Positions 8,016 through 16,603 of a stretch of DNA of 64,000 nt are shown one piece after another (position 1 is the first letter of the stretch; each line of letters starts with the position of its first letter). This DNA comes from CAKRJP01 sp963634745. GTDB lineage: Bacteria; Bacillota; Clostridia; Lachnospirales; Lachnospiraceae. The DNA lies in contig CAVHCX010000006.1 of NCBI GenBank assembly GCA_963634745.1, positions 43,876 through 107,875 on the forward strand, given 5' to 3'. The notes below the pieces were generated by a model that saw nothing but the letters and a program-made list of their open reading frames with translations, had not been told where the DNA came from and searched no databases. The position numbers and the translations under genes were made by a program.

Positions 8016-8762
8016 TTAGATGGCAGCTAATTGTTGGAGGGCATTCTTTTCCAAAATCACCTGGCAATGCTCCTCTAAGAATGCCAAGTTAGCGCCGCTA
8101 GCCTTTTCGATGTTGCCATACTCGGACAGCATGTTGCAAATTCGGTTGAAATCCTTGGGCTCATGCTGAGATCTGGTGAGGGCAAGGAGAAATAAATCCT
8201 CTTCCTCGTCCTTGTAGAGGGTATTGGAACCGTCGTAGAAATCTGCCAGAACTTGGGATGCTTCTAATATGGTATCCATGGTGGAGAAGGAGAATAATCG
8301 AAGGGATGGAAGGGATTCTTCCGGATCCTTTTCTTCTTCTTTTAGCTCCTGTGTATCTTCCTCCTGGGAGATGCCTAACTTTTCATTTATCTTGCCTAGA
8401 AGATCCATAACCGTCTCGGCTCCGGCCAACTTGGATGGCAGAGTAGGGGTGAGGCTATCGCCGTCATTGCCCTGGGAAGGGGAGAATCTGGAAAATCTGG
8501 TATCCAGTTCTTCGGGATCTTCAACCTTTGTAATTATAAGCACAATAGAGTCGGAAGAAGAGGGGATGGCCTCGATCATAAGAGGCATATTCTCTGCTTC
8601 AAATCCAAACTCTTTGGCGGCTTGTTGCATCATATCATGGAAAAGTGATTTGGCTTTCTCGGTACCATATGCAAGTTCGCTTAGATGTAGCTGACGTTCA
8701 GCCAGGTCTGCTCTTGTTAATGTGCAGCGAATCTGATTATCATTGATTTTTTCAATCTTCAT
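8016..8762 (-). CDS. mecA: Adaptor protein MecA
   Basis: MecA delivers substrates such as competence regulators or aggregated proteins to the ClpC unfoldase. The 248-residue protein starts MKIEKINDNQIRCTLT, the typical MecA N-terminal substrate-binding domain, followed by an acidic linker around residues 115-150 (EEDTQELKEEEKDPEE). The C-terminal ClpC-binding domain contains LRLFSFSTMDTILEASQVL and ends with LEEHCQVILEKNAL. Start 8762 has GGAAGTG upstream; a longer in-frame ATG at 8813 would overlap the -35 box. ClpC and competence genes are not in the window, so its local role is inferred from the family. Confidence 0.93.
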   Translation of the reverse strand: MKIEKINDNQIRCTLTRADLAERQLHLSELAYGTEKAKSLFHDMMQQAAKEFGFEAENMPLMIEAIPSSSDSIVLIITKVEDPEELDTRFSRFSPSQGNDGDSLTPTLPSKLAGAETVMDLLGKINEKLGISQEEDTQELKEEEKDPEESLPSLRLFSFSTMDTILEASQVLADFYDGSNTLYKDEEEDLFLLALTRSQHEPKDFNRICNMLSEYGNIEKASGANLAFLEEHCQVILEKNALQQLAAI

Positions 8763-8783
8763 TTTATCACTTCCTTTTGGCTT

Positions 8784-8813
8784 AGTATAGCATAGAGACT
8801 CGGACAAGTCCAA
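8784..8813 (-). promoter_or_regulatory. mecA promoter
   Basis: On the minus strand TTGGAC (8808-8813) and TATACT (8784-8789) are 18 nt apart, with a TGC extension before the -10. It is back to back with the leader promoter at 8843-8871. Confidence 0.7.
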
Positions 8814-8842
8814 ATAAAATAAGGCTAAAATTTAAAAAGTAC

Positions 8843-8871
8843 TTGCGGATTTTTCCCGGCCCTCGTATAAT
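8843..8871 (+). promoter_or_regulatory. Promoter of the structured leader
   Basis: TTGCGG and a perfect TATAAT are 17 nt apart. Predicted transcription starts near 8878, almost 300 nt before the first supported start codon. Confidence 0.7.
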
Positions 8872-8877
8872 AGCTGT

Positions 8878-9135
8878 TACCAGAAGATGGTTTCACCTGA
8901 TAACACAATTTTCATTTATCTTATCTAAAGGTGAATCTTTTAAAAACAATCAGACCGTCCGATTCGGACAAGATATCACAGGAAGTTTTATAGGAAAAGT
9001 TAATCATGAATGTTGCTGCAGCGCCAGAACAATCTTCTGCCGTGCGCATTTTTAATGCCCATAGCATCGGTCAATGTATCACAGCATCTCGCGAATGAAT
9101 CATGGGGGTTAGTGCGATTTTTTGTTATCAGGGCT
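8878..9135 (+). ncRNA. Candidate structured RNA or long leader of unknown class
   Basis: About 260 nt of transcribed sequence carry many pairing elements and no supported gene. GTCCG-ATT-CGGAC and CAGAA-CAATC-TTCTG are perfect local hairpins. TTCACCT (8892-8898) can pair with AGGTGAA (8929-8935). CCTGATAAC (8896-8904) is a perfect complement of GTTATCAGG (9124-9132), which would close the whole element. The last two pairings share bases, so they are alternatives. A T run lies at about 9117-9123. Families to consider are the clostridial raiA RNA, 6S RNA or an undescribed cis-regulator; none is proven by reading. Confidence 0.5.
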
Positions 9136-9170
9136 TTTGCAGGAACCGGTAGATGAGGAAAGGAGGAGCT

Positions 9171-9389
9171 ATGGGAAATAGGGAAGAGCAGCGCCTATTT
9201 CGAGAGCTTACAGGTTATGAAAAGAATAGTGTTGGATTAAAAATGAACGGAGCATATGCCAGTCCCATGCAGATTGTGCAAGCACATATGATGCGGGAGG
9301 GGAATGTATATATGCGAGATTATGTCTTGAACGATCTGGGAGATATTCAGGAAGTGAATTTTAATCAGATTGAATCTATGAGCTCTTGA
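9171..9389 (+). CDS. Small orphan protein, 72 residues
   Basis: I do not recognise this protein. It starts MGNREEQRLFRELTGYEK, is soluble and mixed charge, and has no cysteine, signal peptide or membrane segment. AGGAGG lies 5-7 nt before the ATG at 9171, a strong site, which supports a real gene; an in-frame upstream ATG at 9153 would place that site inside the coding region. It follows the hairpin-rich leader and probably shares its transcript. Helical segments (MQIVQAHMMREGNVYMRDYVLN) suggest a small folded protein. No neighbour suggests a function. Confidence 0.65.
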   Translation: MGNREEQRLFRELTGYEKNSVGLKMNGAYASPMQIVQAHMMREGNVYMRDYVLNDLGDIQEVNFNQIESMSS

Positions 9390-9529
9390 GGTGATTTTTT
9401 TAAAATATACTTTTGGAGATTTGTTTGTATTTAGTGAAAGAAAAAAATAGATAGGCAAAGAGGAATGGGAAGTGCGCATACCCCGCGTAGATTCTAGAAG
9501 AAAAAGTTAATGACGTGTCTTTTTGGGTT

Positions 9530-9538
9530 TGCTATAAT
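9530..9538 (+). promoter_or_regulatory. Extended -10 promoter of the GH18 gene
   Basis: TGCTATAAT is a perfect extended -10, 20 nt before the ATG. The -35 region (AATGAC) is weak. The preceding 140 bp hold nothing else recognisable. Confidence 0.55.
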
Positions 9539-9558
9539 GGCTCTATAGGAGGTAGAGA

Positions 9559-11346
9559 ATGGAAGAAAACGAAAACCAAAAATTGAAGGAGATGCGTCGC
9601 AGACAATTGGCCAGACGAAGGCGCCTTCAGCGTAAGCGAAAAAGACGAAGAACGATTACCGTAATTCTTTTTATTATATTATTAGCAGTAATTGCCTTGG
9701 CAGCATTTCTTTGGAAAAAATATAGTCCCACAAAAGAGACTTATGATTTGAATGATTATTATGGAATAGAAGAAGATGGACAGATGGCGGTTATTGTGGA
9801 TAATCACATTGCCGGCGGCACAGGACTAATCGCAGACGGCAAGGCCTATATCAAGTATGATACAGTGAGAGATTCTATTAACAGTCGTTTTTACTGGGAT
9901 TCTGAAGGACAGCAAATATTATATACTTTGCCGACAGCTACAATTTTTATCCCTGTAGAGAGCAAGGAATATTCCGTTGCTAAAGACAAGCAGAGTGAAG
10001 AGTATATATTAGTAAAGTTAGAGAATGATACACCCTATATTGCATTAGATTTTATAGAGCGGTATACCAATATTGACTATGAGGTATATGAGAATCCAAG
10101 TCGTGTCATGATCATTAGTGATTGGGGCAAGACTTCGGTTGCTACTGTAAAGAGAAATACCCAGGTTCGTTACCAGGCAGGTGTAAAAAGCCCTGTTTTG
10201 ACCCAGATCAAGAAGGGGGATGAGGTCACCTGGATGGAGGATGAAGGCCGGTGGAAGAAGGTTCGGACCAAGGATGGATTTATGGGCTATGTAAAAAGTT
10301 CGGCCCTGTCTAAGGTCAAGGAAACTACCACAAGCAGAGATTTTGATGAGCCTGAATATACCAATATTTCAAAAGACTATACCATCAATTTGGTTTGGCA
10401 TAATGTTTCGAATGAGGATGCCAACGATGGCTTGGAAGAACTTTTGGAGAAGACGGATGGCCTGACAACCATTGCCCCAACCTGGTACCATGTGCTCAAT
10501 ACCAAGGGAGATGTCAATTCCATAGCATCAGAAAGCTACGTGACCTATGCCCATAAGAAGGGCTTAGAAGTTTGGGCAACCCTGAGAGATTTCGATAGCG
10601 ACAATGGAATTAATTCCTATGACGAAACCTATGAGCTGCTTCAAAATACAGAGGCCAGAACCAATATCATCAACTCGGTAATCAACGAGGCCGTGGAGAT
10701 GGGAATTGATGGTATTAACTTGGATTTTGAGCATATTTCCACAGATTGCGGAGAACATTTTATTCAGTTTGTCCGAGAATTATCTGTAAGATGCAGACAG
10801 AACGAGATCGTATTGTCTGTAGACAACTATGTACCAAAGAGTTTTAATTTACAATACAACCGTACCGAACAGGGAGTTGTTGCGGATTATGTGATTATTA
10901 TGGGGTACGATGAGCATTATGCAGGATCGGATGAGGCAGGATCTGTGGCTTCTTATGATTATGTAAATGATGGCATTACCGAAACCTTGCAGGAGGTTCC
11001 TGCCAACAAGATCATCAGCGCGGTTCCTTTCTTCACTCGGCTTTGGAGTGAGAAAAACGGTACAGTAGAAAGTAAAGCCCTGGGCATGGAGGATGCAGCG
11101 GATGCAGTAAGCGCAGCCGGAGCAACCACCAGCTGGGATGACACCACCAAACAAAATTACGCCACATGGAAAGGAGAGGATGGAACCAAATATGAGATTT
11201 GGTTAGAAGATGCATCTTCCCTTAAAGAGAAACTTCAGATTATGAAGGATAACAAACTGGCTGGAACGGCAGCCTGGGCATTGGGTCAGGAGGACTCAAG
11301 CATTTGGTCGGTGATTAAAGAATATACAAGCGATACAAAAGAGTAA
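9559..11346 (+). CDS. Membrane-anchored SH3 / GH18 glycoside hydrolase
   Basis: This 595-residue protein has a very basic cytoplasmic N terminus (residues 8-33, rich in arginine) and one membrane segment near 34-52, so the rest lies outside the cell. Next come a copper-amine-oxidase-like stalk domain (about 70-195), a bacterial SH3 domain (about 195-255, ending DGFMGYVKSSAL) and a GH18 domain. The GH18 active site is GINLDFEH, fitting the family pattern with the catalytic glutamate. Related proteins (YaaH/SleL type) cleave peptidoglycan or chitin-like glycans in cell-wall or spore-cortex turnover. AGGAGG precedes the ATG. A terminator follows, so it is monocistronic. Confidence 0.88.
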   Translation: MEENENQKLKEMRRRQLARRRRLQRKRKRRRTITVILFIILLAVIALAAFLWKKYSPTKETYDLNDYYGIEEDGQMAVIVDNHIAGGTGLIADGKAYIKYDTVRDSINSRFYWDSEGQQILYTLPTATIFIPVESKEYSVAKDKQSEEYILVKLENDTPYIALDFIERYTNIDYEVYENPSRVMIISDWGKTSVATVKRNTQVRYQAGVKSPVLTQIKKGDEVTWMEDEGRWKKVRTKDGFMGYVKSSALSKVKETTTSRDFDEPEYTNISKDYTINLVWHNVSNEDANDGLEELLEKTDGLTTIAPTWYHVLNTKGDVNSIASESYVTYAHKKGLEVWATLRDFDSDNGINSYDETYELLQNTEARTNIINSVINEAVEMGIDGINLDFEHISTDCGEHFIQFVRELSVRCRQNEIVLSVDNYVPKSFNLQYNRTEQGVVADYVIIMGYDEHYAGSDEAGSVASYDYVNDGITETLQEVPANKIISAVPFFTRLWSEKNGTVESKALGMEDAADAVSAAGATTSWDDTTKQNYATWKGEDGTKYEIWLEDASSLKEKLQIMKDNKLAGTAAWALGQEDSSIWSVIKEYTSDTKE

Positions 11347-11352
11347 GCCATG

Positions 11353-11410
11353 GGACATCCCCTTTTAAAATCCGCGGAGTGGGCGGGTTTTAAGGGGGAT
11401 GTCCTTTTTT
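11353..11410 (+). terminator. Terminator of the GH18 gene, copy 1 of a repeated hairpin
   Basis: GGACATCCCC pairs with GGGGATGTCC, with further pairing of the TTTTAAAA and CCGC segments inside, followed by six Ts. A close relative ends the next gene at 13648-13696. Confidence 0.85.
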
Positions 11411-11532
11411 GTTTGTGGATTTTAATAGGGACCTATGAAGTTCTAAAAAAAAAGCATAGGCAAAACGTGCGCTATAGGGTATATTGTTAGCTATAGAGGA
11501 AATAATAATTTGAATTTCGAAGGAGGAATGCT

Positions 11533-13620
11533 ATGAAAAAGAAATTATTAGCCATTCTGTTGTCGGCAACCATGGTAACAGGCCTGTATGGCTGTGGAGG
11601 ATCGGCTAGCAAAACGACAGAGGACAGCACAGGATCAGTTGCTGAAGGTAGCATGGATTATACCGGCGGAAGTCCATGGATCAATTCCAATATAGTCAGT
11701 AATGTGGAAAGTGTGTCAGATGTGGATCTAAAGGATAATTTTGACCTGGCCATTAATGGAGACTGGGTTAAGGAGCATGAAATTAAATCCGGAGAGACCA
11801 ATTATACGATGTTAGTGTCATTTGGAGATACACTGAATCAGCGACTTTTGGAGCTTATGCAGTCGGATTCTGAATCGGAAGACCATAACAAACAACTGGT
11901 AACCACACTATATCAGGAATTTATGAATTGGGAGGCCAGGGATGCAGAAGGCACAGAGCCTTTGATGCCCTATCTGCAGGAAATTGAGTCGCTGCAAAAT
12001 CAGGAGGATCTGGAAGCTTATTTTACAAAAACGGACTATAAATTTTCCAATCTTTTGATGCTATATCCTGCCGTGGCTCCCGATGATACATCTTTGTATA
12101 TTTTGGGAGTTTCCTCTCCGGAATTATTCCTGGATGATACTGCTGATTATGAGGATCTGGAAGATTTGTCTGCTTATTCCCAGCAGACCTATGACTGTAA
12201 AGAGGAAGCTGTAGAAACTGTACTGACTCAGTGCGGTTATACAGAAGACGAAGTAAAGGAGATCTTCGAGGGAGCCATTCAGTTTGAAAAAAAGATGGCA
12301 GAATTTTGTTATACCAATGATGAGGTGGCTCTCAGTGAAACTATGGAGCAGGTCTATAAGCAGGTTTATTCTCCTCAAGAATTAGAGAAGTATCACTGGT
12401 ACTCCCTGGTGGATGAACATTGTAAGGCCAATGGTATGAAAGAAATACCGGCTGTATGGCTTGATCAAAAGGAAGAATATTATGAGCACTTGGATGAACT
12501 TCTTTCTGAGGATAATCTAGAGCTTATAAAAGACTATTTGCTGGCACATACAGCAAGCAGTGCTATTGAGAATCTAGACAAGGAGACCTTCTATAAAGCG
12601 AAAGATATTAAGAATAAGCTAAATGGTTCCGAAGGATATAGGGAAGAGACGGAGTATGGGGTTGATCTGGTTAGCGACAGTCTAGGCTGGCCTCTTTCAA
12701 AACTTTACTGTGATCGTTATGTTACGGCGGAGGATAAGCAGACGATCTATGATCTTATAGAAGAAATTATAGATGGATATAAGGCAATGCTTGAGGAGGA
12801 AGATTTCCTTTCCGAGGCTACAAAGGAAAAAGCAATCGAAAAACTGGATAAGCTTCGGATCAACTGTATGTATCCGGATGACTGGAGCGATTATAACTAT
12901 GATGACTTGGAACTATCAGATAGCTATTTTGAGTCAATGGTAGCAATCAAGGAATATGAAACTAAGAAGTCAGTAGAGGACTTTAATGAGCCTGTGAACC
13001 TAGATGAGTGGGCAGATATTCCAATTGATCAAAACTCCTGCTATTTGTGTACAAATAATTCCATCAATATCTTGCCCGGACTTTTGGGAGATGTATTGTA
13101 TAATAGCGATATGTCAAAGGAAGAAGTCTATGGTATGGCTGGAGGGGTTATCGGACACGAAATCTCCCATGCCTTTGATGCAATAGGGGCAACCTATGAT
13201 GCGGATGGAAATTACGCAGACTGGTGGACCAGCGAAGATAAGGAGGCCTTTAAGGCCATGACGGATGAGCTGGTAGCTTATTATAATGATATTTCTGTAT
13301 GGGAGGGCCTTTCTTGCAACGGGGAGCTGAATAAGACAGAGGCCTGCGCAGACATGGGGGGAATGGCAGTGCTTCTTCGCCTGGCTTCGGAGGATCCAAA
13401 GTTTGATTACCAGAAATTCTTTGAATCCTTTGCAGAAGCATGGGCGCAAAATATTACGCCGGAAACAGCCAGCTATTACTGCAGCTATGATTCGCATCCT
13501 TTGAACTACCTTCGCGTAAATGTTACGGTGGCACAGTTCCAGGAGTTTTATGATACCTTCGATGTGAAGGAAGGAGATGGTATGTATATTGCTCCGGAGG
13601 ATAGGGTAAAGATTTGGTAA
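11533..13620 (+). CDS. M13-family (neprilysin-like) metallopeptidase lipoprotein
   Basis: This is a secreted zinc endopeptidase of 695 residues. The N terminus is a lipoprotein signal peptide with lipobox LYGC (lipid-modified cysteine near residue 21) followed by a serine/threonine-rich linker. The M13 N-terminal domain spans about 60-440. The catalytic domain contains HEISH (H542, E543, H546), with the third zinc ligand E603 and D607 in TEACADMGG, equivalent to the family ExxAD motif. Length is typical for M13 peptidases. AAGGAGG lies 6 nt before the ATG. It likely degrades or processes extracellular peptides; the substrate is unknown. It stands between two terminators. Confidence 0.92.
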   Translation: MKKKLLAILLSATMVTGLYGCGGSASKTTEDSTGSVAEGSMDYTGGSPWINSNIVSNVESVSDVDLKDNFDLAINGDWVKEHEIKSGETNYTMLVSFGDTLNQRLLELMQSDSESEDHNKQLVTTLYQEFMNWEARDAEGTEPLMPYLQEIESLQNQEDLEAYFTKTDYKFSNLLMLYPAVAPDDTSLYILGVSSPELFLDDTADYEDLEDLSAYSQQTYDCKEEAVETVLTQCGYTEDEVKEIFEGAIQFEKKMAEFCYTNDEVALSETMEQVYKQVYSPQELEKYHWYSLVDEHCKANGMKEIPAVWLDQKEEYYEHLDELLSEDNLELIKDYLLAHTASSAIENLDKETFYKAKDIKNKLNGSEGYREETEYGVDLVSDSLGWPLSKLYCDRYVTAEDKQTIYDLIEEIIDGYKAMLEEEDFLSEATKEKAIEKLDKLRINCMYPDDWSDYNYDDLELSDSYFESMVAIKEYETKKSVEDFNEPVNLDEWADIPIDQNSCYLCTNNSINILPGLLGDVLYNSDMSKEEVYGMAGGVIGHEISHAFDAIGATYDADGNYADWWTSEDKEAFKAMTDELVAYYNDISVWEGLSCNGELNKTEACADMGGMAVLLRLASEDPKFDYQKFFESFAEAWAQNITPETASYYCSYDSHPLNYLRVNVTVAQFQEFYDTFDVKEGDGMYIAPEDRVKIW

Positions 13621-13647
13621 AAAAATAGAAGAGAAAGTAAAGCATGG

Positions 13648-13696
13648 GACATCCCCTTTAAATCCGCGGAGCACATGGATTTTAAGGGGATGTCTT
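13648..13696 (+). terminator. Terminator of the M13 gene, copy 2 of the repeated hairpin
   Basis: GACATCCCCTTTAAATCC pairs with GGATTTTAAGGGGATGTC around an 11-nt loop. It shares the CATGGGACATCCCC...ATCCGCGGAG sequence with the hairpin at 11353-11410. Confidence 0.8.
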
Positions 13697-13759
13697 CTTG
13701 TTTCTAAAAATGGACTGTGTTAAAATTAGACCGAAATAAAGATAGAGAGGAAATCAGAT

Positions 13760-14248
13760 ATGGGAAGTCAAAGAAAAGATTATATCAGCTGGGATGAATA
13801 TTTTATGGGTGTGGCTAAGCTTTCAGGTATGCGGTCTAAGGATCCCAATACCCAGGTGGGATGCTGTATCGTCAGTCAGGATAATAAGATTTTATCTATG
13901 GGATACAATGGATTTCCCATTGGATGTTCAGATGAAGAATTTCCTTGGATCAGGGAAGGGGAGGACCCTTTAGAGACCAAGTATGTTTATATTGTGCATA
14001 GCGAACTGAATGCGATCTTAAATTACAGAGGGGGGAGCCTCGAGGGGTCTAAGTTATATGTTTCCCTTTTCCCATGCAATGAGTGCGCCAAGGCTATTAT
14101 CCAAAGCGGGATCAAGGAAGTGATTTACGATAGCAATAAATATGAAAATTCTGCCTCTGTTATGGCCTCTATGCGGATGCTTAAGACCGCAGGGGTGAAG
14201 GTGCATAGATATGAGAGATCCGGCCGAGAGGTATCGATCGAGTTATAG
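13760..14248 (+). CDS. dCMP deaminase (deoxycytidylate deaminase)
   Basis: This 162-residue zinc enzyme converts dCMP to dUMP for thymidylate synthesis. Catalytic residues are H80 and E82 in VHSELNAIL and C106 and C109 in PCNEC. The N-terminal SWDEYFMGVAKLSGMRSKDP segment and CCIV...GYNGFP are typical of the ComEB/dCMP deaminase group. A GAGAGGAAA site precedes the ATG. The next gene, Sua5, starts 10 nt after the stop, so the two are probably co-transcribed. Confidence 0.92.
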   Translation: MGSQRKDYISWDEYFMGVAKLSGMRSKDPNTQVGCCIVSQDNKILSMGYNGFPIGCSDEEFPWIREGEDPLETKYVYIVHSELNAILNYRGGSLEGSKLYVSLFPCNECAKAIIQSGIKEVIYDSNKYENSASVMASMRMLKTAGVKVHRYERSGREVSIEL

Positions 14249-14258
14249 GGAGAGTAAG

Positions 14259-15371
14259 ATGAAGACCATTTATGGATATGTAGACCGGGAGGCTCTTGGG
14301 CGGATGAATGCAAAGGAAGAGCCCCTGGGAGAAGAGGATAAAAATAAATTTAAGACAAGCAAGAAGGCCCTTGAGGAAGCCGGAAGGATTCTAAGGGAAG
14401 GGGGCCTGGTGGCCTTTCCCACGGAAACGGTATATGGCTTGGGGGCAGATGGCTTAAATCAGGAGGCTTCTAAGAAAATTTATGGGGCCAAGGGACGGCC
14501 CTCTGACAATCCTTTGATCATCCATATCACAAATATGCAGGATTTGGAAAAGATTGTGGAGGAGATCCCGGAAACTGCCAGAATGATTGCAGAAAAATAC
14601 TGGCCGGGACCCTTGACTATGATTTTTAAGAAGGCGGCCTGTGTGCCATACGAAACTACGGGAGGCCTTGATACGGTGGCTGTTAGAATGCCTAGTGATG
14701 AGGTGGCGAAAGCGGTGATCCAGGCCGGCGGCGGCTATATTGCGGCTCCCAGCGCCAATACGTCCGGAAGGCCCAGTCCTACGACAGCGGCCCATGTAAA
14801 GGAAGACCTTGAGGGAAAGATTGATATGATCCTGGACGGAGGTGCCGTGGATATTGGGGTGGAGTCCTCCATTCTTGATGTGACGGTGGATCCGCCTATG
14901 ATCTTAAGACCGGGAGCTATTACAAAAGAAATGTTGGAGGAGCTTATTGGCCGGGTGGCCATAGACCAGACCTTGATCAAACCGGATAGCAAGGTGACAC
15001 CCAAGGCGCCGGGGATGAAGTACAGGCATTATGCTCCAAAGGCTGACCTGACCATCTTTGAGGGAGATATGGAAGCTGTGGTGGAAAAAATCAATGCCCT
15101 GGCCGGCCGGCAGTTGGCCTTGGGAAAGAAGGTTGGCATCATAGCTACAAAGGAGACCCAGGCAAAATATATCCCGGCAGCAGATCTTAAAGTGGCAGGA
15201 ACCAGGGAAGATGAGGCAACGATTGCCAACCGCCTCTATGGAATTTTGAGGGAATTTGACGAAGACCGGGTGGACTTTATTTATAGCGAATCCTTTGACA
15301 GAGAGGGAATCGGAAGTGCTATCATGAACCGTCTTTTGAAGGCGGCGGGCCATCATGTGGAGAGGGTGTAG
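14259..15371 (+). CDS. sua5: L-threonylcarbamoyladenylate synthase (Sua5/YwlC)
   Basis: This enzyme makes threonylcarbamoyl-AMP from threonine, bicarbonate and ATP, the first step of t6A modification of ANN-decoding tRNAs. The 370-residue protein has a YrdC domain (about 35-235; GLVAFPTETVYGLGAD, KGRPSDNPL, APSANTSGRPSPT) and a C-terminal Sua5 domain (about 260-370; PGMKYRHYAPKA). This is the long, two-domain form. The start at 14259 is chosen because GGGAGAG lies just upstream; an in-frame ATG at 14211 would overlap dCMP deaminase by 38 nt. A strong terminator follows. Confidence 0.93.
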   Translation: MKTIYGYVDREALGRMNAKEEPLGEEDKNKFKTSKKALEEAGRILREGGLVAFPTETVYGLGADGLNQEASKKIYGAKGRPSDNPLIIHITNMQDLEKIVEEIPETARMIAEKYWPGPLTMIFKKAACVPYETTGGLDTVAVRMPSDEVAKAVIQAGGGYIAAPSANTSGRPSPTTAAHVKEDLEGKIDMILDGGAVDIGVESSILDVTVDPPMILRPGAITKEMLEELIGRVAIDQTLIKPDSKVTPKAPGMKYRHYAPKADLTIFEGDMEAVVEKINALAGRQLALGKKVGIIATKETQAKYIPAADLKVAGTREDEATIANRLYGILREFDEDRVDFIYSESFDREGIGSAIMNRLLKAAGHHVERV

Positions 15372-15402
15372 GCCTTTGGCTATTGAAAATCAAGACTGTT
15401 TT

Positions 15403-15443
15403 GACAAGAAAAAACCGCGGATTTCCGCGGTTTTTCTTTTGTC
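15403..15443. terminator. Terminator after sua5
   Basis: AAAACCGCGG and CCGCGGTTTT enclose an ATTT loop. Longer flanking A and T tracts and a GACAAG/CTTGTC outer pairing extend the stem. Confidence 0.9.
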
Positions 15444-15509
15444 TTGTCGAGGTTAGATTGGATGAATTTGTGAGGCTTTCACAAAGATTTGCAAGTTCTA
15501 AAAAGCCTA

Positions 15510-15538
15510 TTGCCAAATAAAAAAGCCAAAGTTATAAT
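15510..15538 (+). promoter_or_regulatory. Promoter of the Tad pilus operon
   Basis: TTGCCA (15510-15515) and TATAAT (15533-15538) are 17 nt apart. A perfect hairpin AAGTTGC-AGACA-GCAACTT at 15547-15565 forms the very start of the predicted transcript. A second TATAAT at 15603-15608 has only a weak -35. The leader is about 140 nt long. Confidence 0.7.
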
Positions 15539-15682
15539 CATCCTACAAGTTGCAGACAGCAACTTATCTGATTGTTTTTATTCTAAAGATTCAAAGAGTT
15601 CTTATAATTTTTCTTTTGGTTTGATCAACCGAGATTCATTGTAAGCAAGTGGAAAAATTGCATATGGGAGGGAGGTTCTTAT

Positions 15683-16603
15683 GTGAGCAACCGTAGTTTA
15701 GTAATCTGTGACAAGGAGGAGGCCTATGCAACAGCTTTTGCGAATTATTTAACTAAGATTAAAACATTTCCCCTGCAGGTAAAGGTCTGCACGGACCTTG
15801 GACAGGTGGAGGATATGTTGGAAAAGCAAGAAATTTATTTACTCTTAATTCATGAAAAATACCAGGGAAGAGATTTAGAAAACCTGGATGTGAAGAGACA
15901 GATTTTACTGGTGGAGCGTGAGACGGATAAGGATAGGGATGGAATAAGATGTCTCTATAAATATCAGTCGGCAGATGCTCTGCTGGCAGAAGTTTTAGAA
16001 GCATGTGCAGGGGAGAAAGGAGTTTTCGTTCAGCCGGGAAGTAGAAGTGGCTATGGAAAGACCAAGGAAGTGATTGGGATTTTTTCCCCGGTGCATCGAT
16101 GTGGAAAAACAAGATATGCCTTAAAGTTAGGGAAAGAGCTAGCCCATTCCGGGAAGGTCCTTTATGTAGGGATGGAATGCTACGGTGGATTAGAGGGCTA
16201 CTTTAAGGAAGGCTCCTTAAGTGTGGCAGATGCCCTATATCATGTGCGACAGGAAAATCAAAACCTGGGATCCCTACTTTCAGTGACAGTGGAGTCTATG
16301 GAGGGGCTGGATTTTTTGCCTCCGGCAAAGATGTCGGAGGATATGCGAAATATCAGCAGCAGAGACTGGATAGAATTAATCCGACAGATTGTAGAAAGTG
16401 GCATTTACGAGACCGTGATTTTAGATATGGATGATGGGATTTCCGGGCTATATGACATTTTAAGAAACTGCACCCAGATACACCTTCTCTATGTTAAGGA
16501 GGAGGTGGCCCTGGGGAAGGTGAGACAATTTGAAGGGGAGTTGCAAACCATGGGATATGATGACGTGAGACGTAAATTAATCAAGAAGGAGCAATCCTTA
16601 TGA
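15683..16603 (+). CDS. TadZ/CpaE-like pilus localisation ATPase
   Basis: This 306-residue protein starts the Tad operon. The first 110 residues resemble the receiver-like domain of TadZ/CpaE (LVICDKEEAYATAFANYLTK). Then comes a MinD/ParA-type fold with a deviant Walker A, SPVHRCGKTRYALKLG, where the usual KGGxGKT lysine is replaced. Further strands are KVLYVGMECYGGL and TVILDMDDGISG. TadZ proteins place the pilus machine in the cell. The GTG start at 15683 follows GGGAGG by about 10 nt; the ATG two bases earlier runs at once into a stop. It overlaps tadA by 4 nt. Confidence 0.82.
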   Translation: MSNRSLVICDKEEAYATAFANYLTKIKTFPLQVKVCTDLGQVEDMLEKQEIYLLLIHEKYQGRDLENLDVKRQILLVERETDKDRDGIRCLYKYQSADALLAEVLEACAGEKGVFVQPGSRSGYGKTKEVIGIFSPVHRCGKTRYALKLGKELAHSGKVLYVGMECYGGLEGYFKEGSLSVADALYHVRQENQNLGSLLSVTVESMEGLDFLPPAKMSEDMRNISSRDWIELIRQIVESGIYETVILDMDDGISGLYDILRNCTQIHLLYVKEEVALGKVRQFEGELQTMGYDDVRRKLIKKEQSL

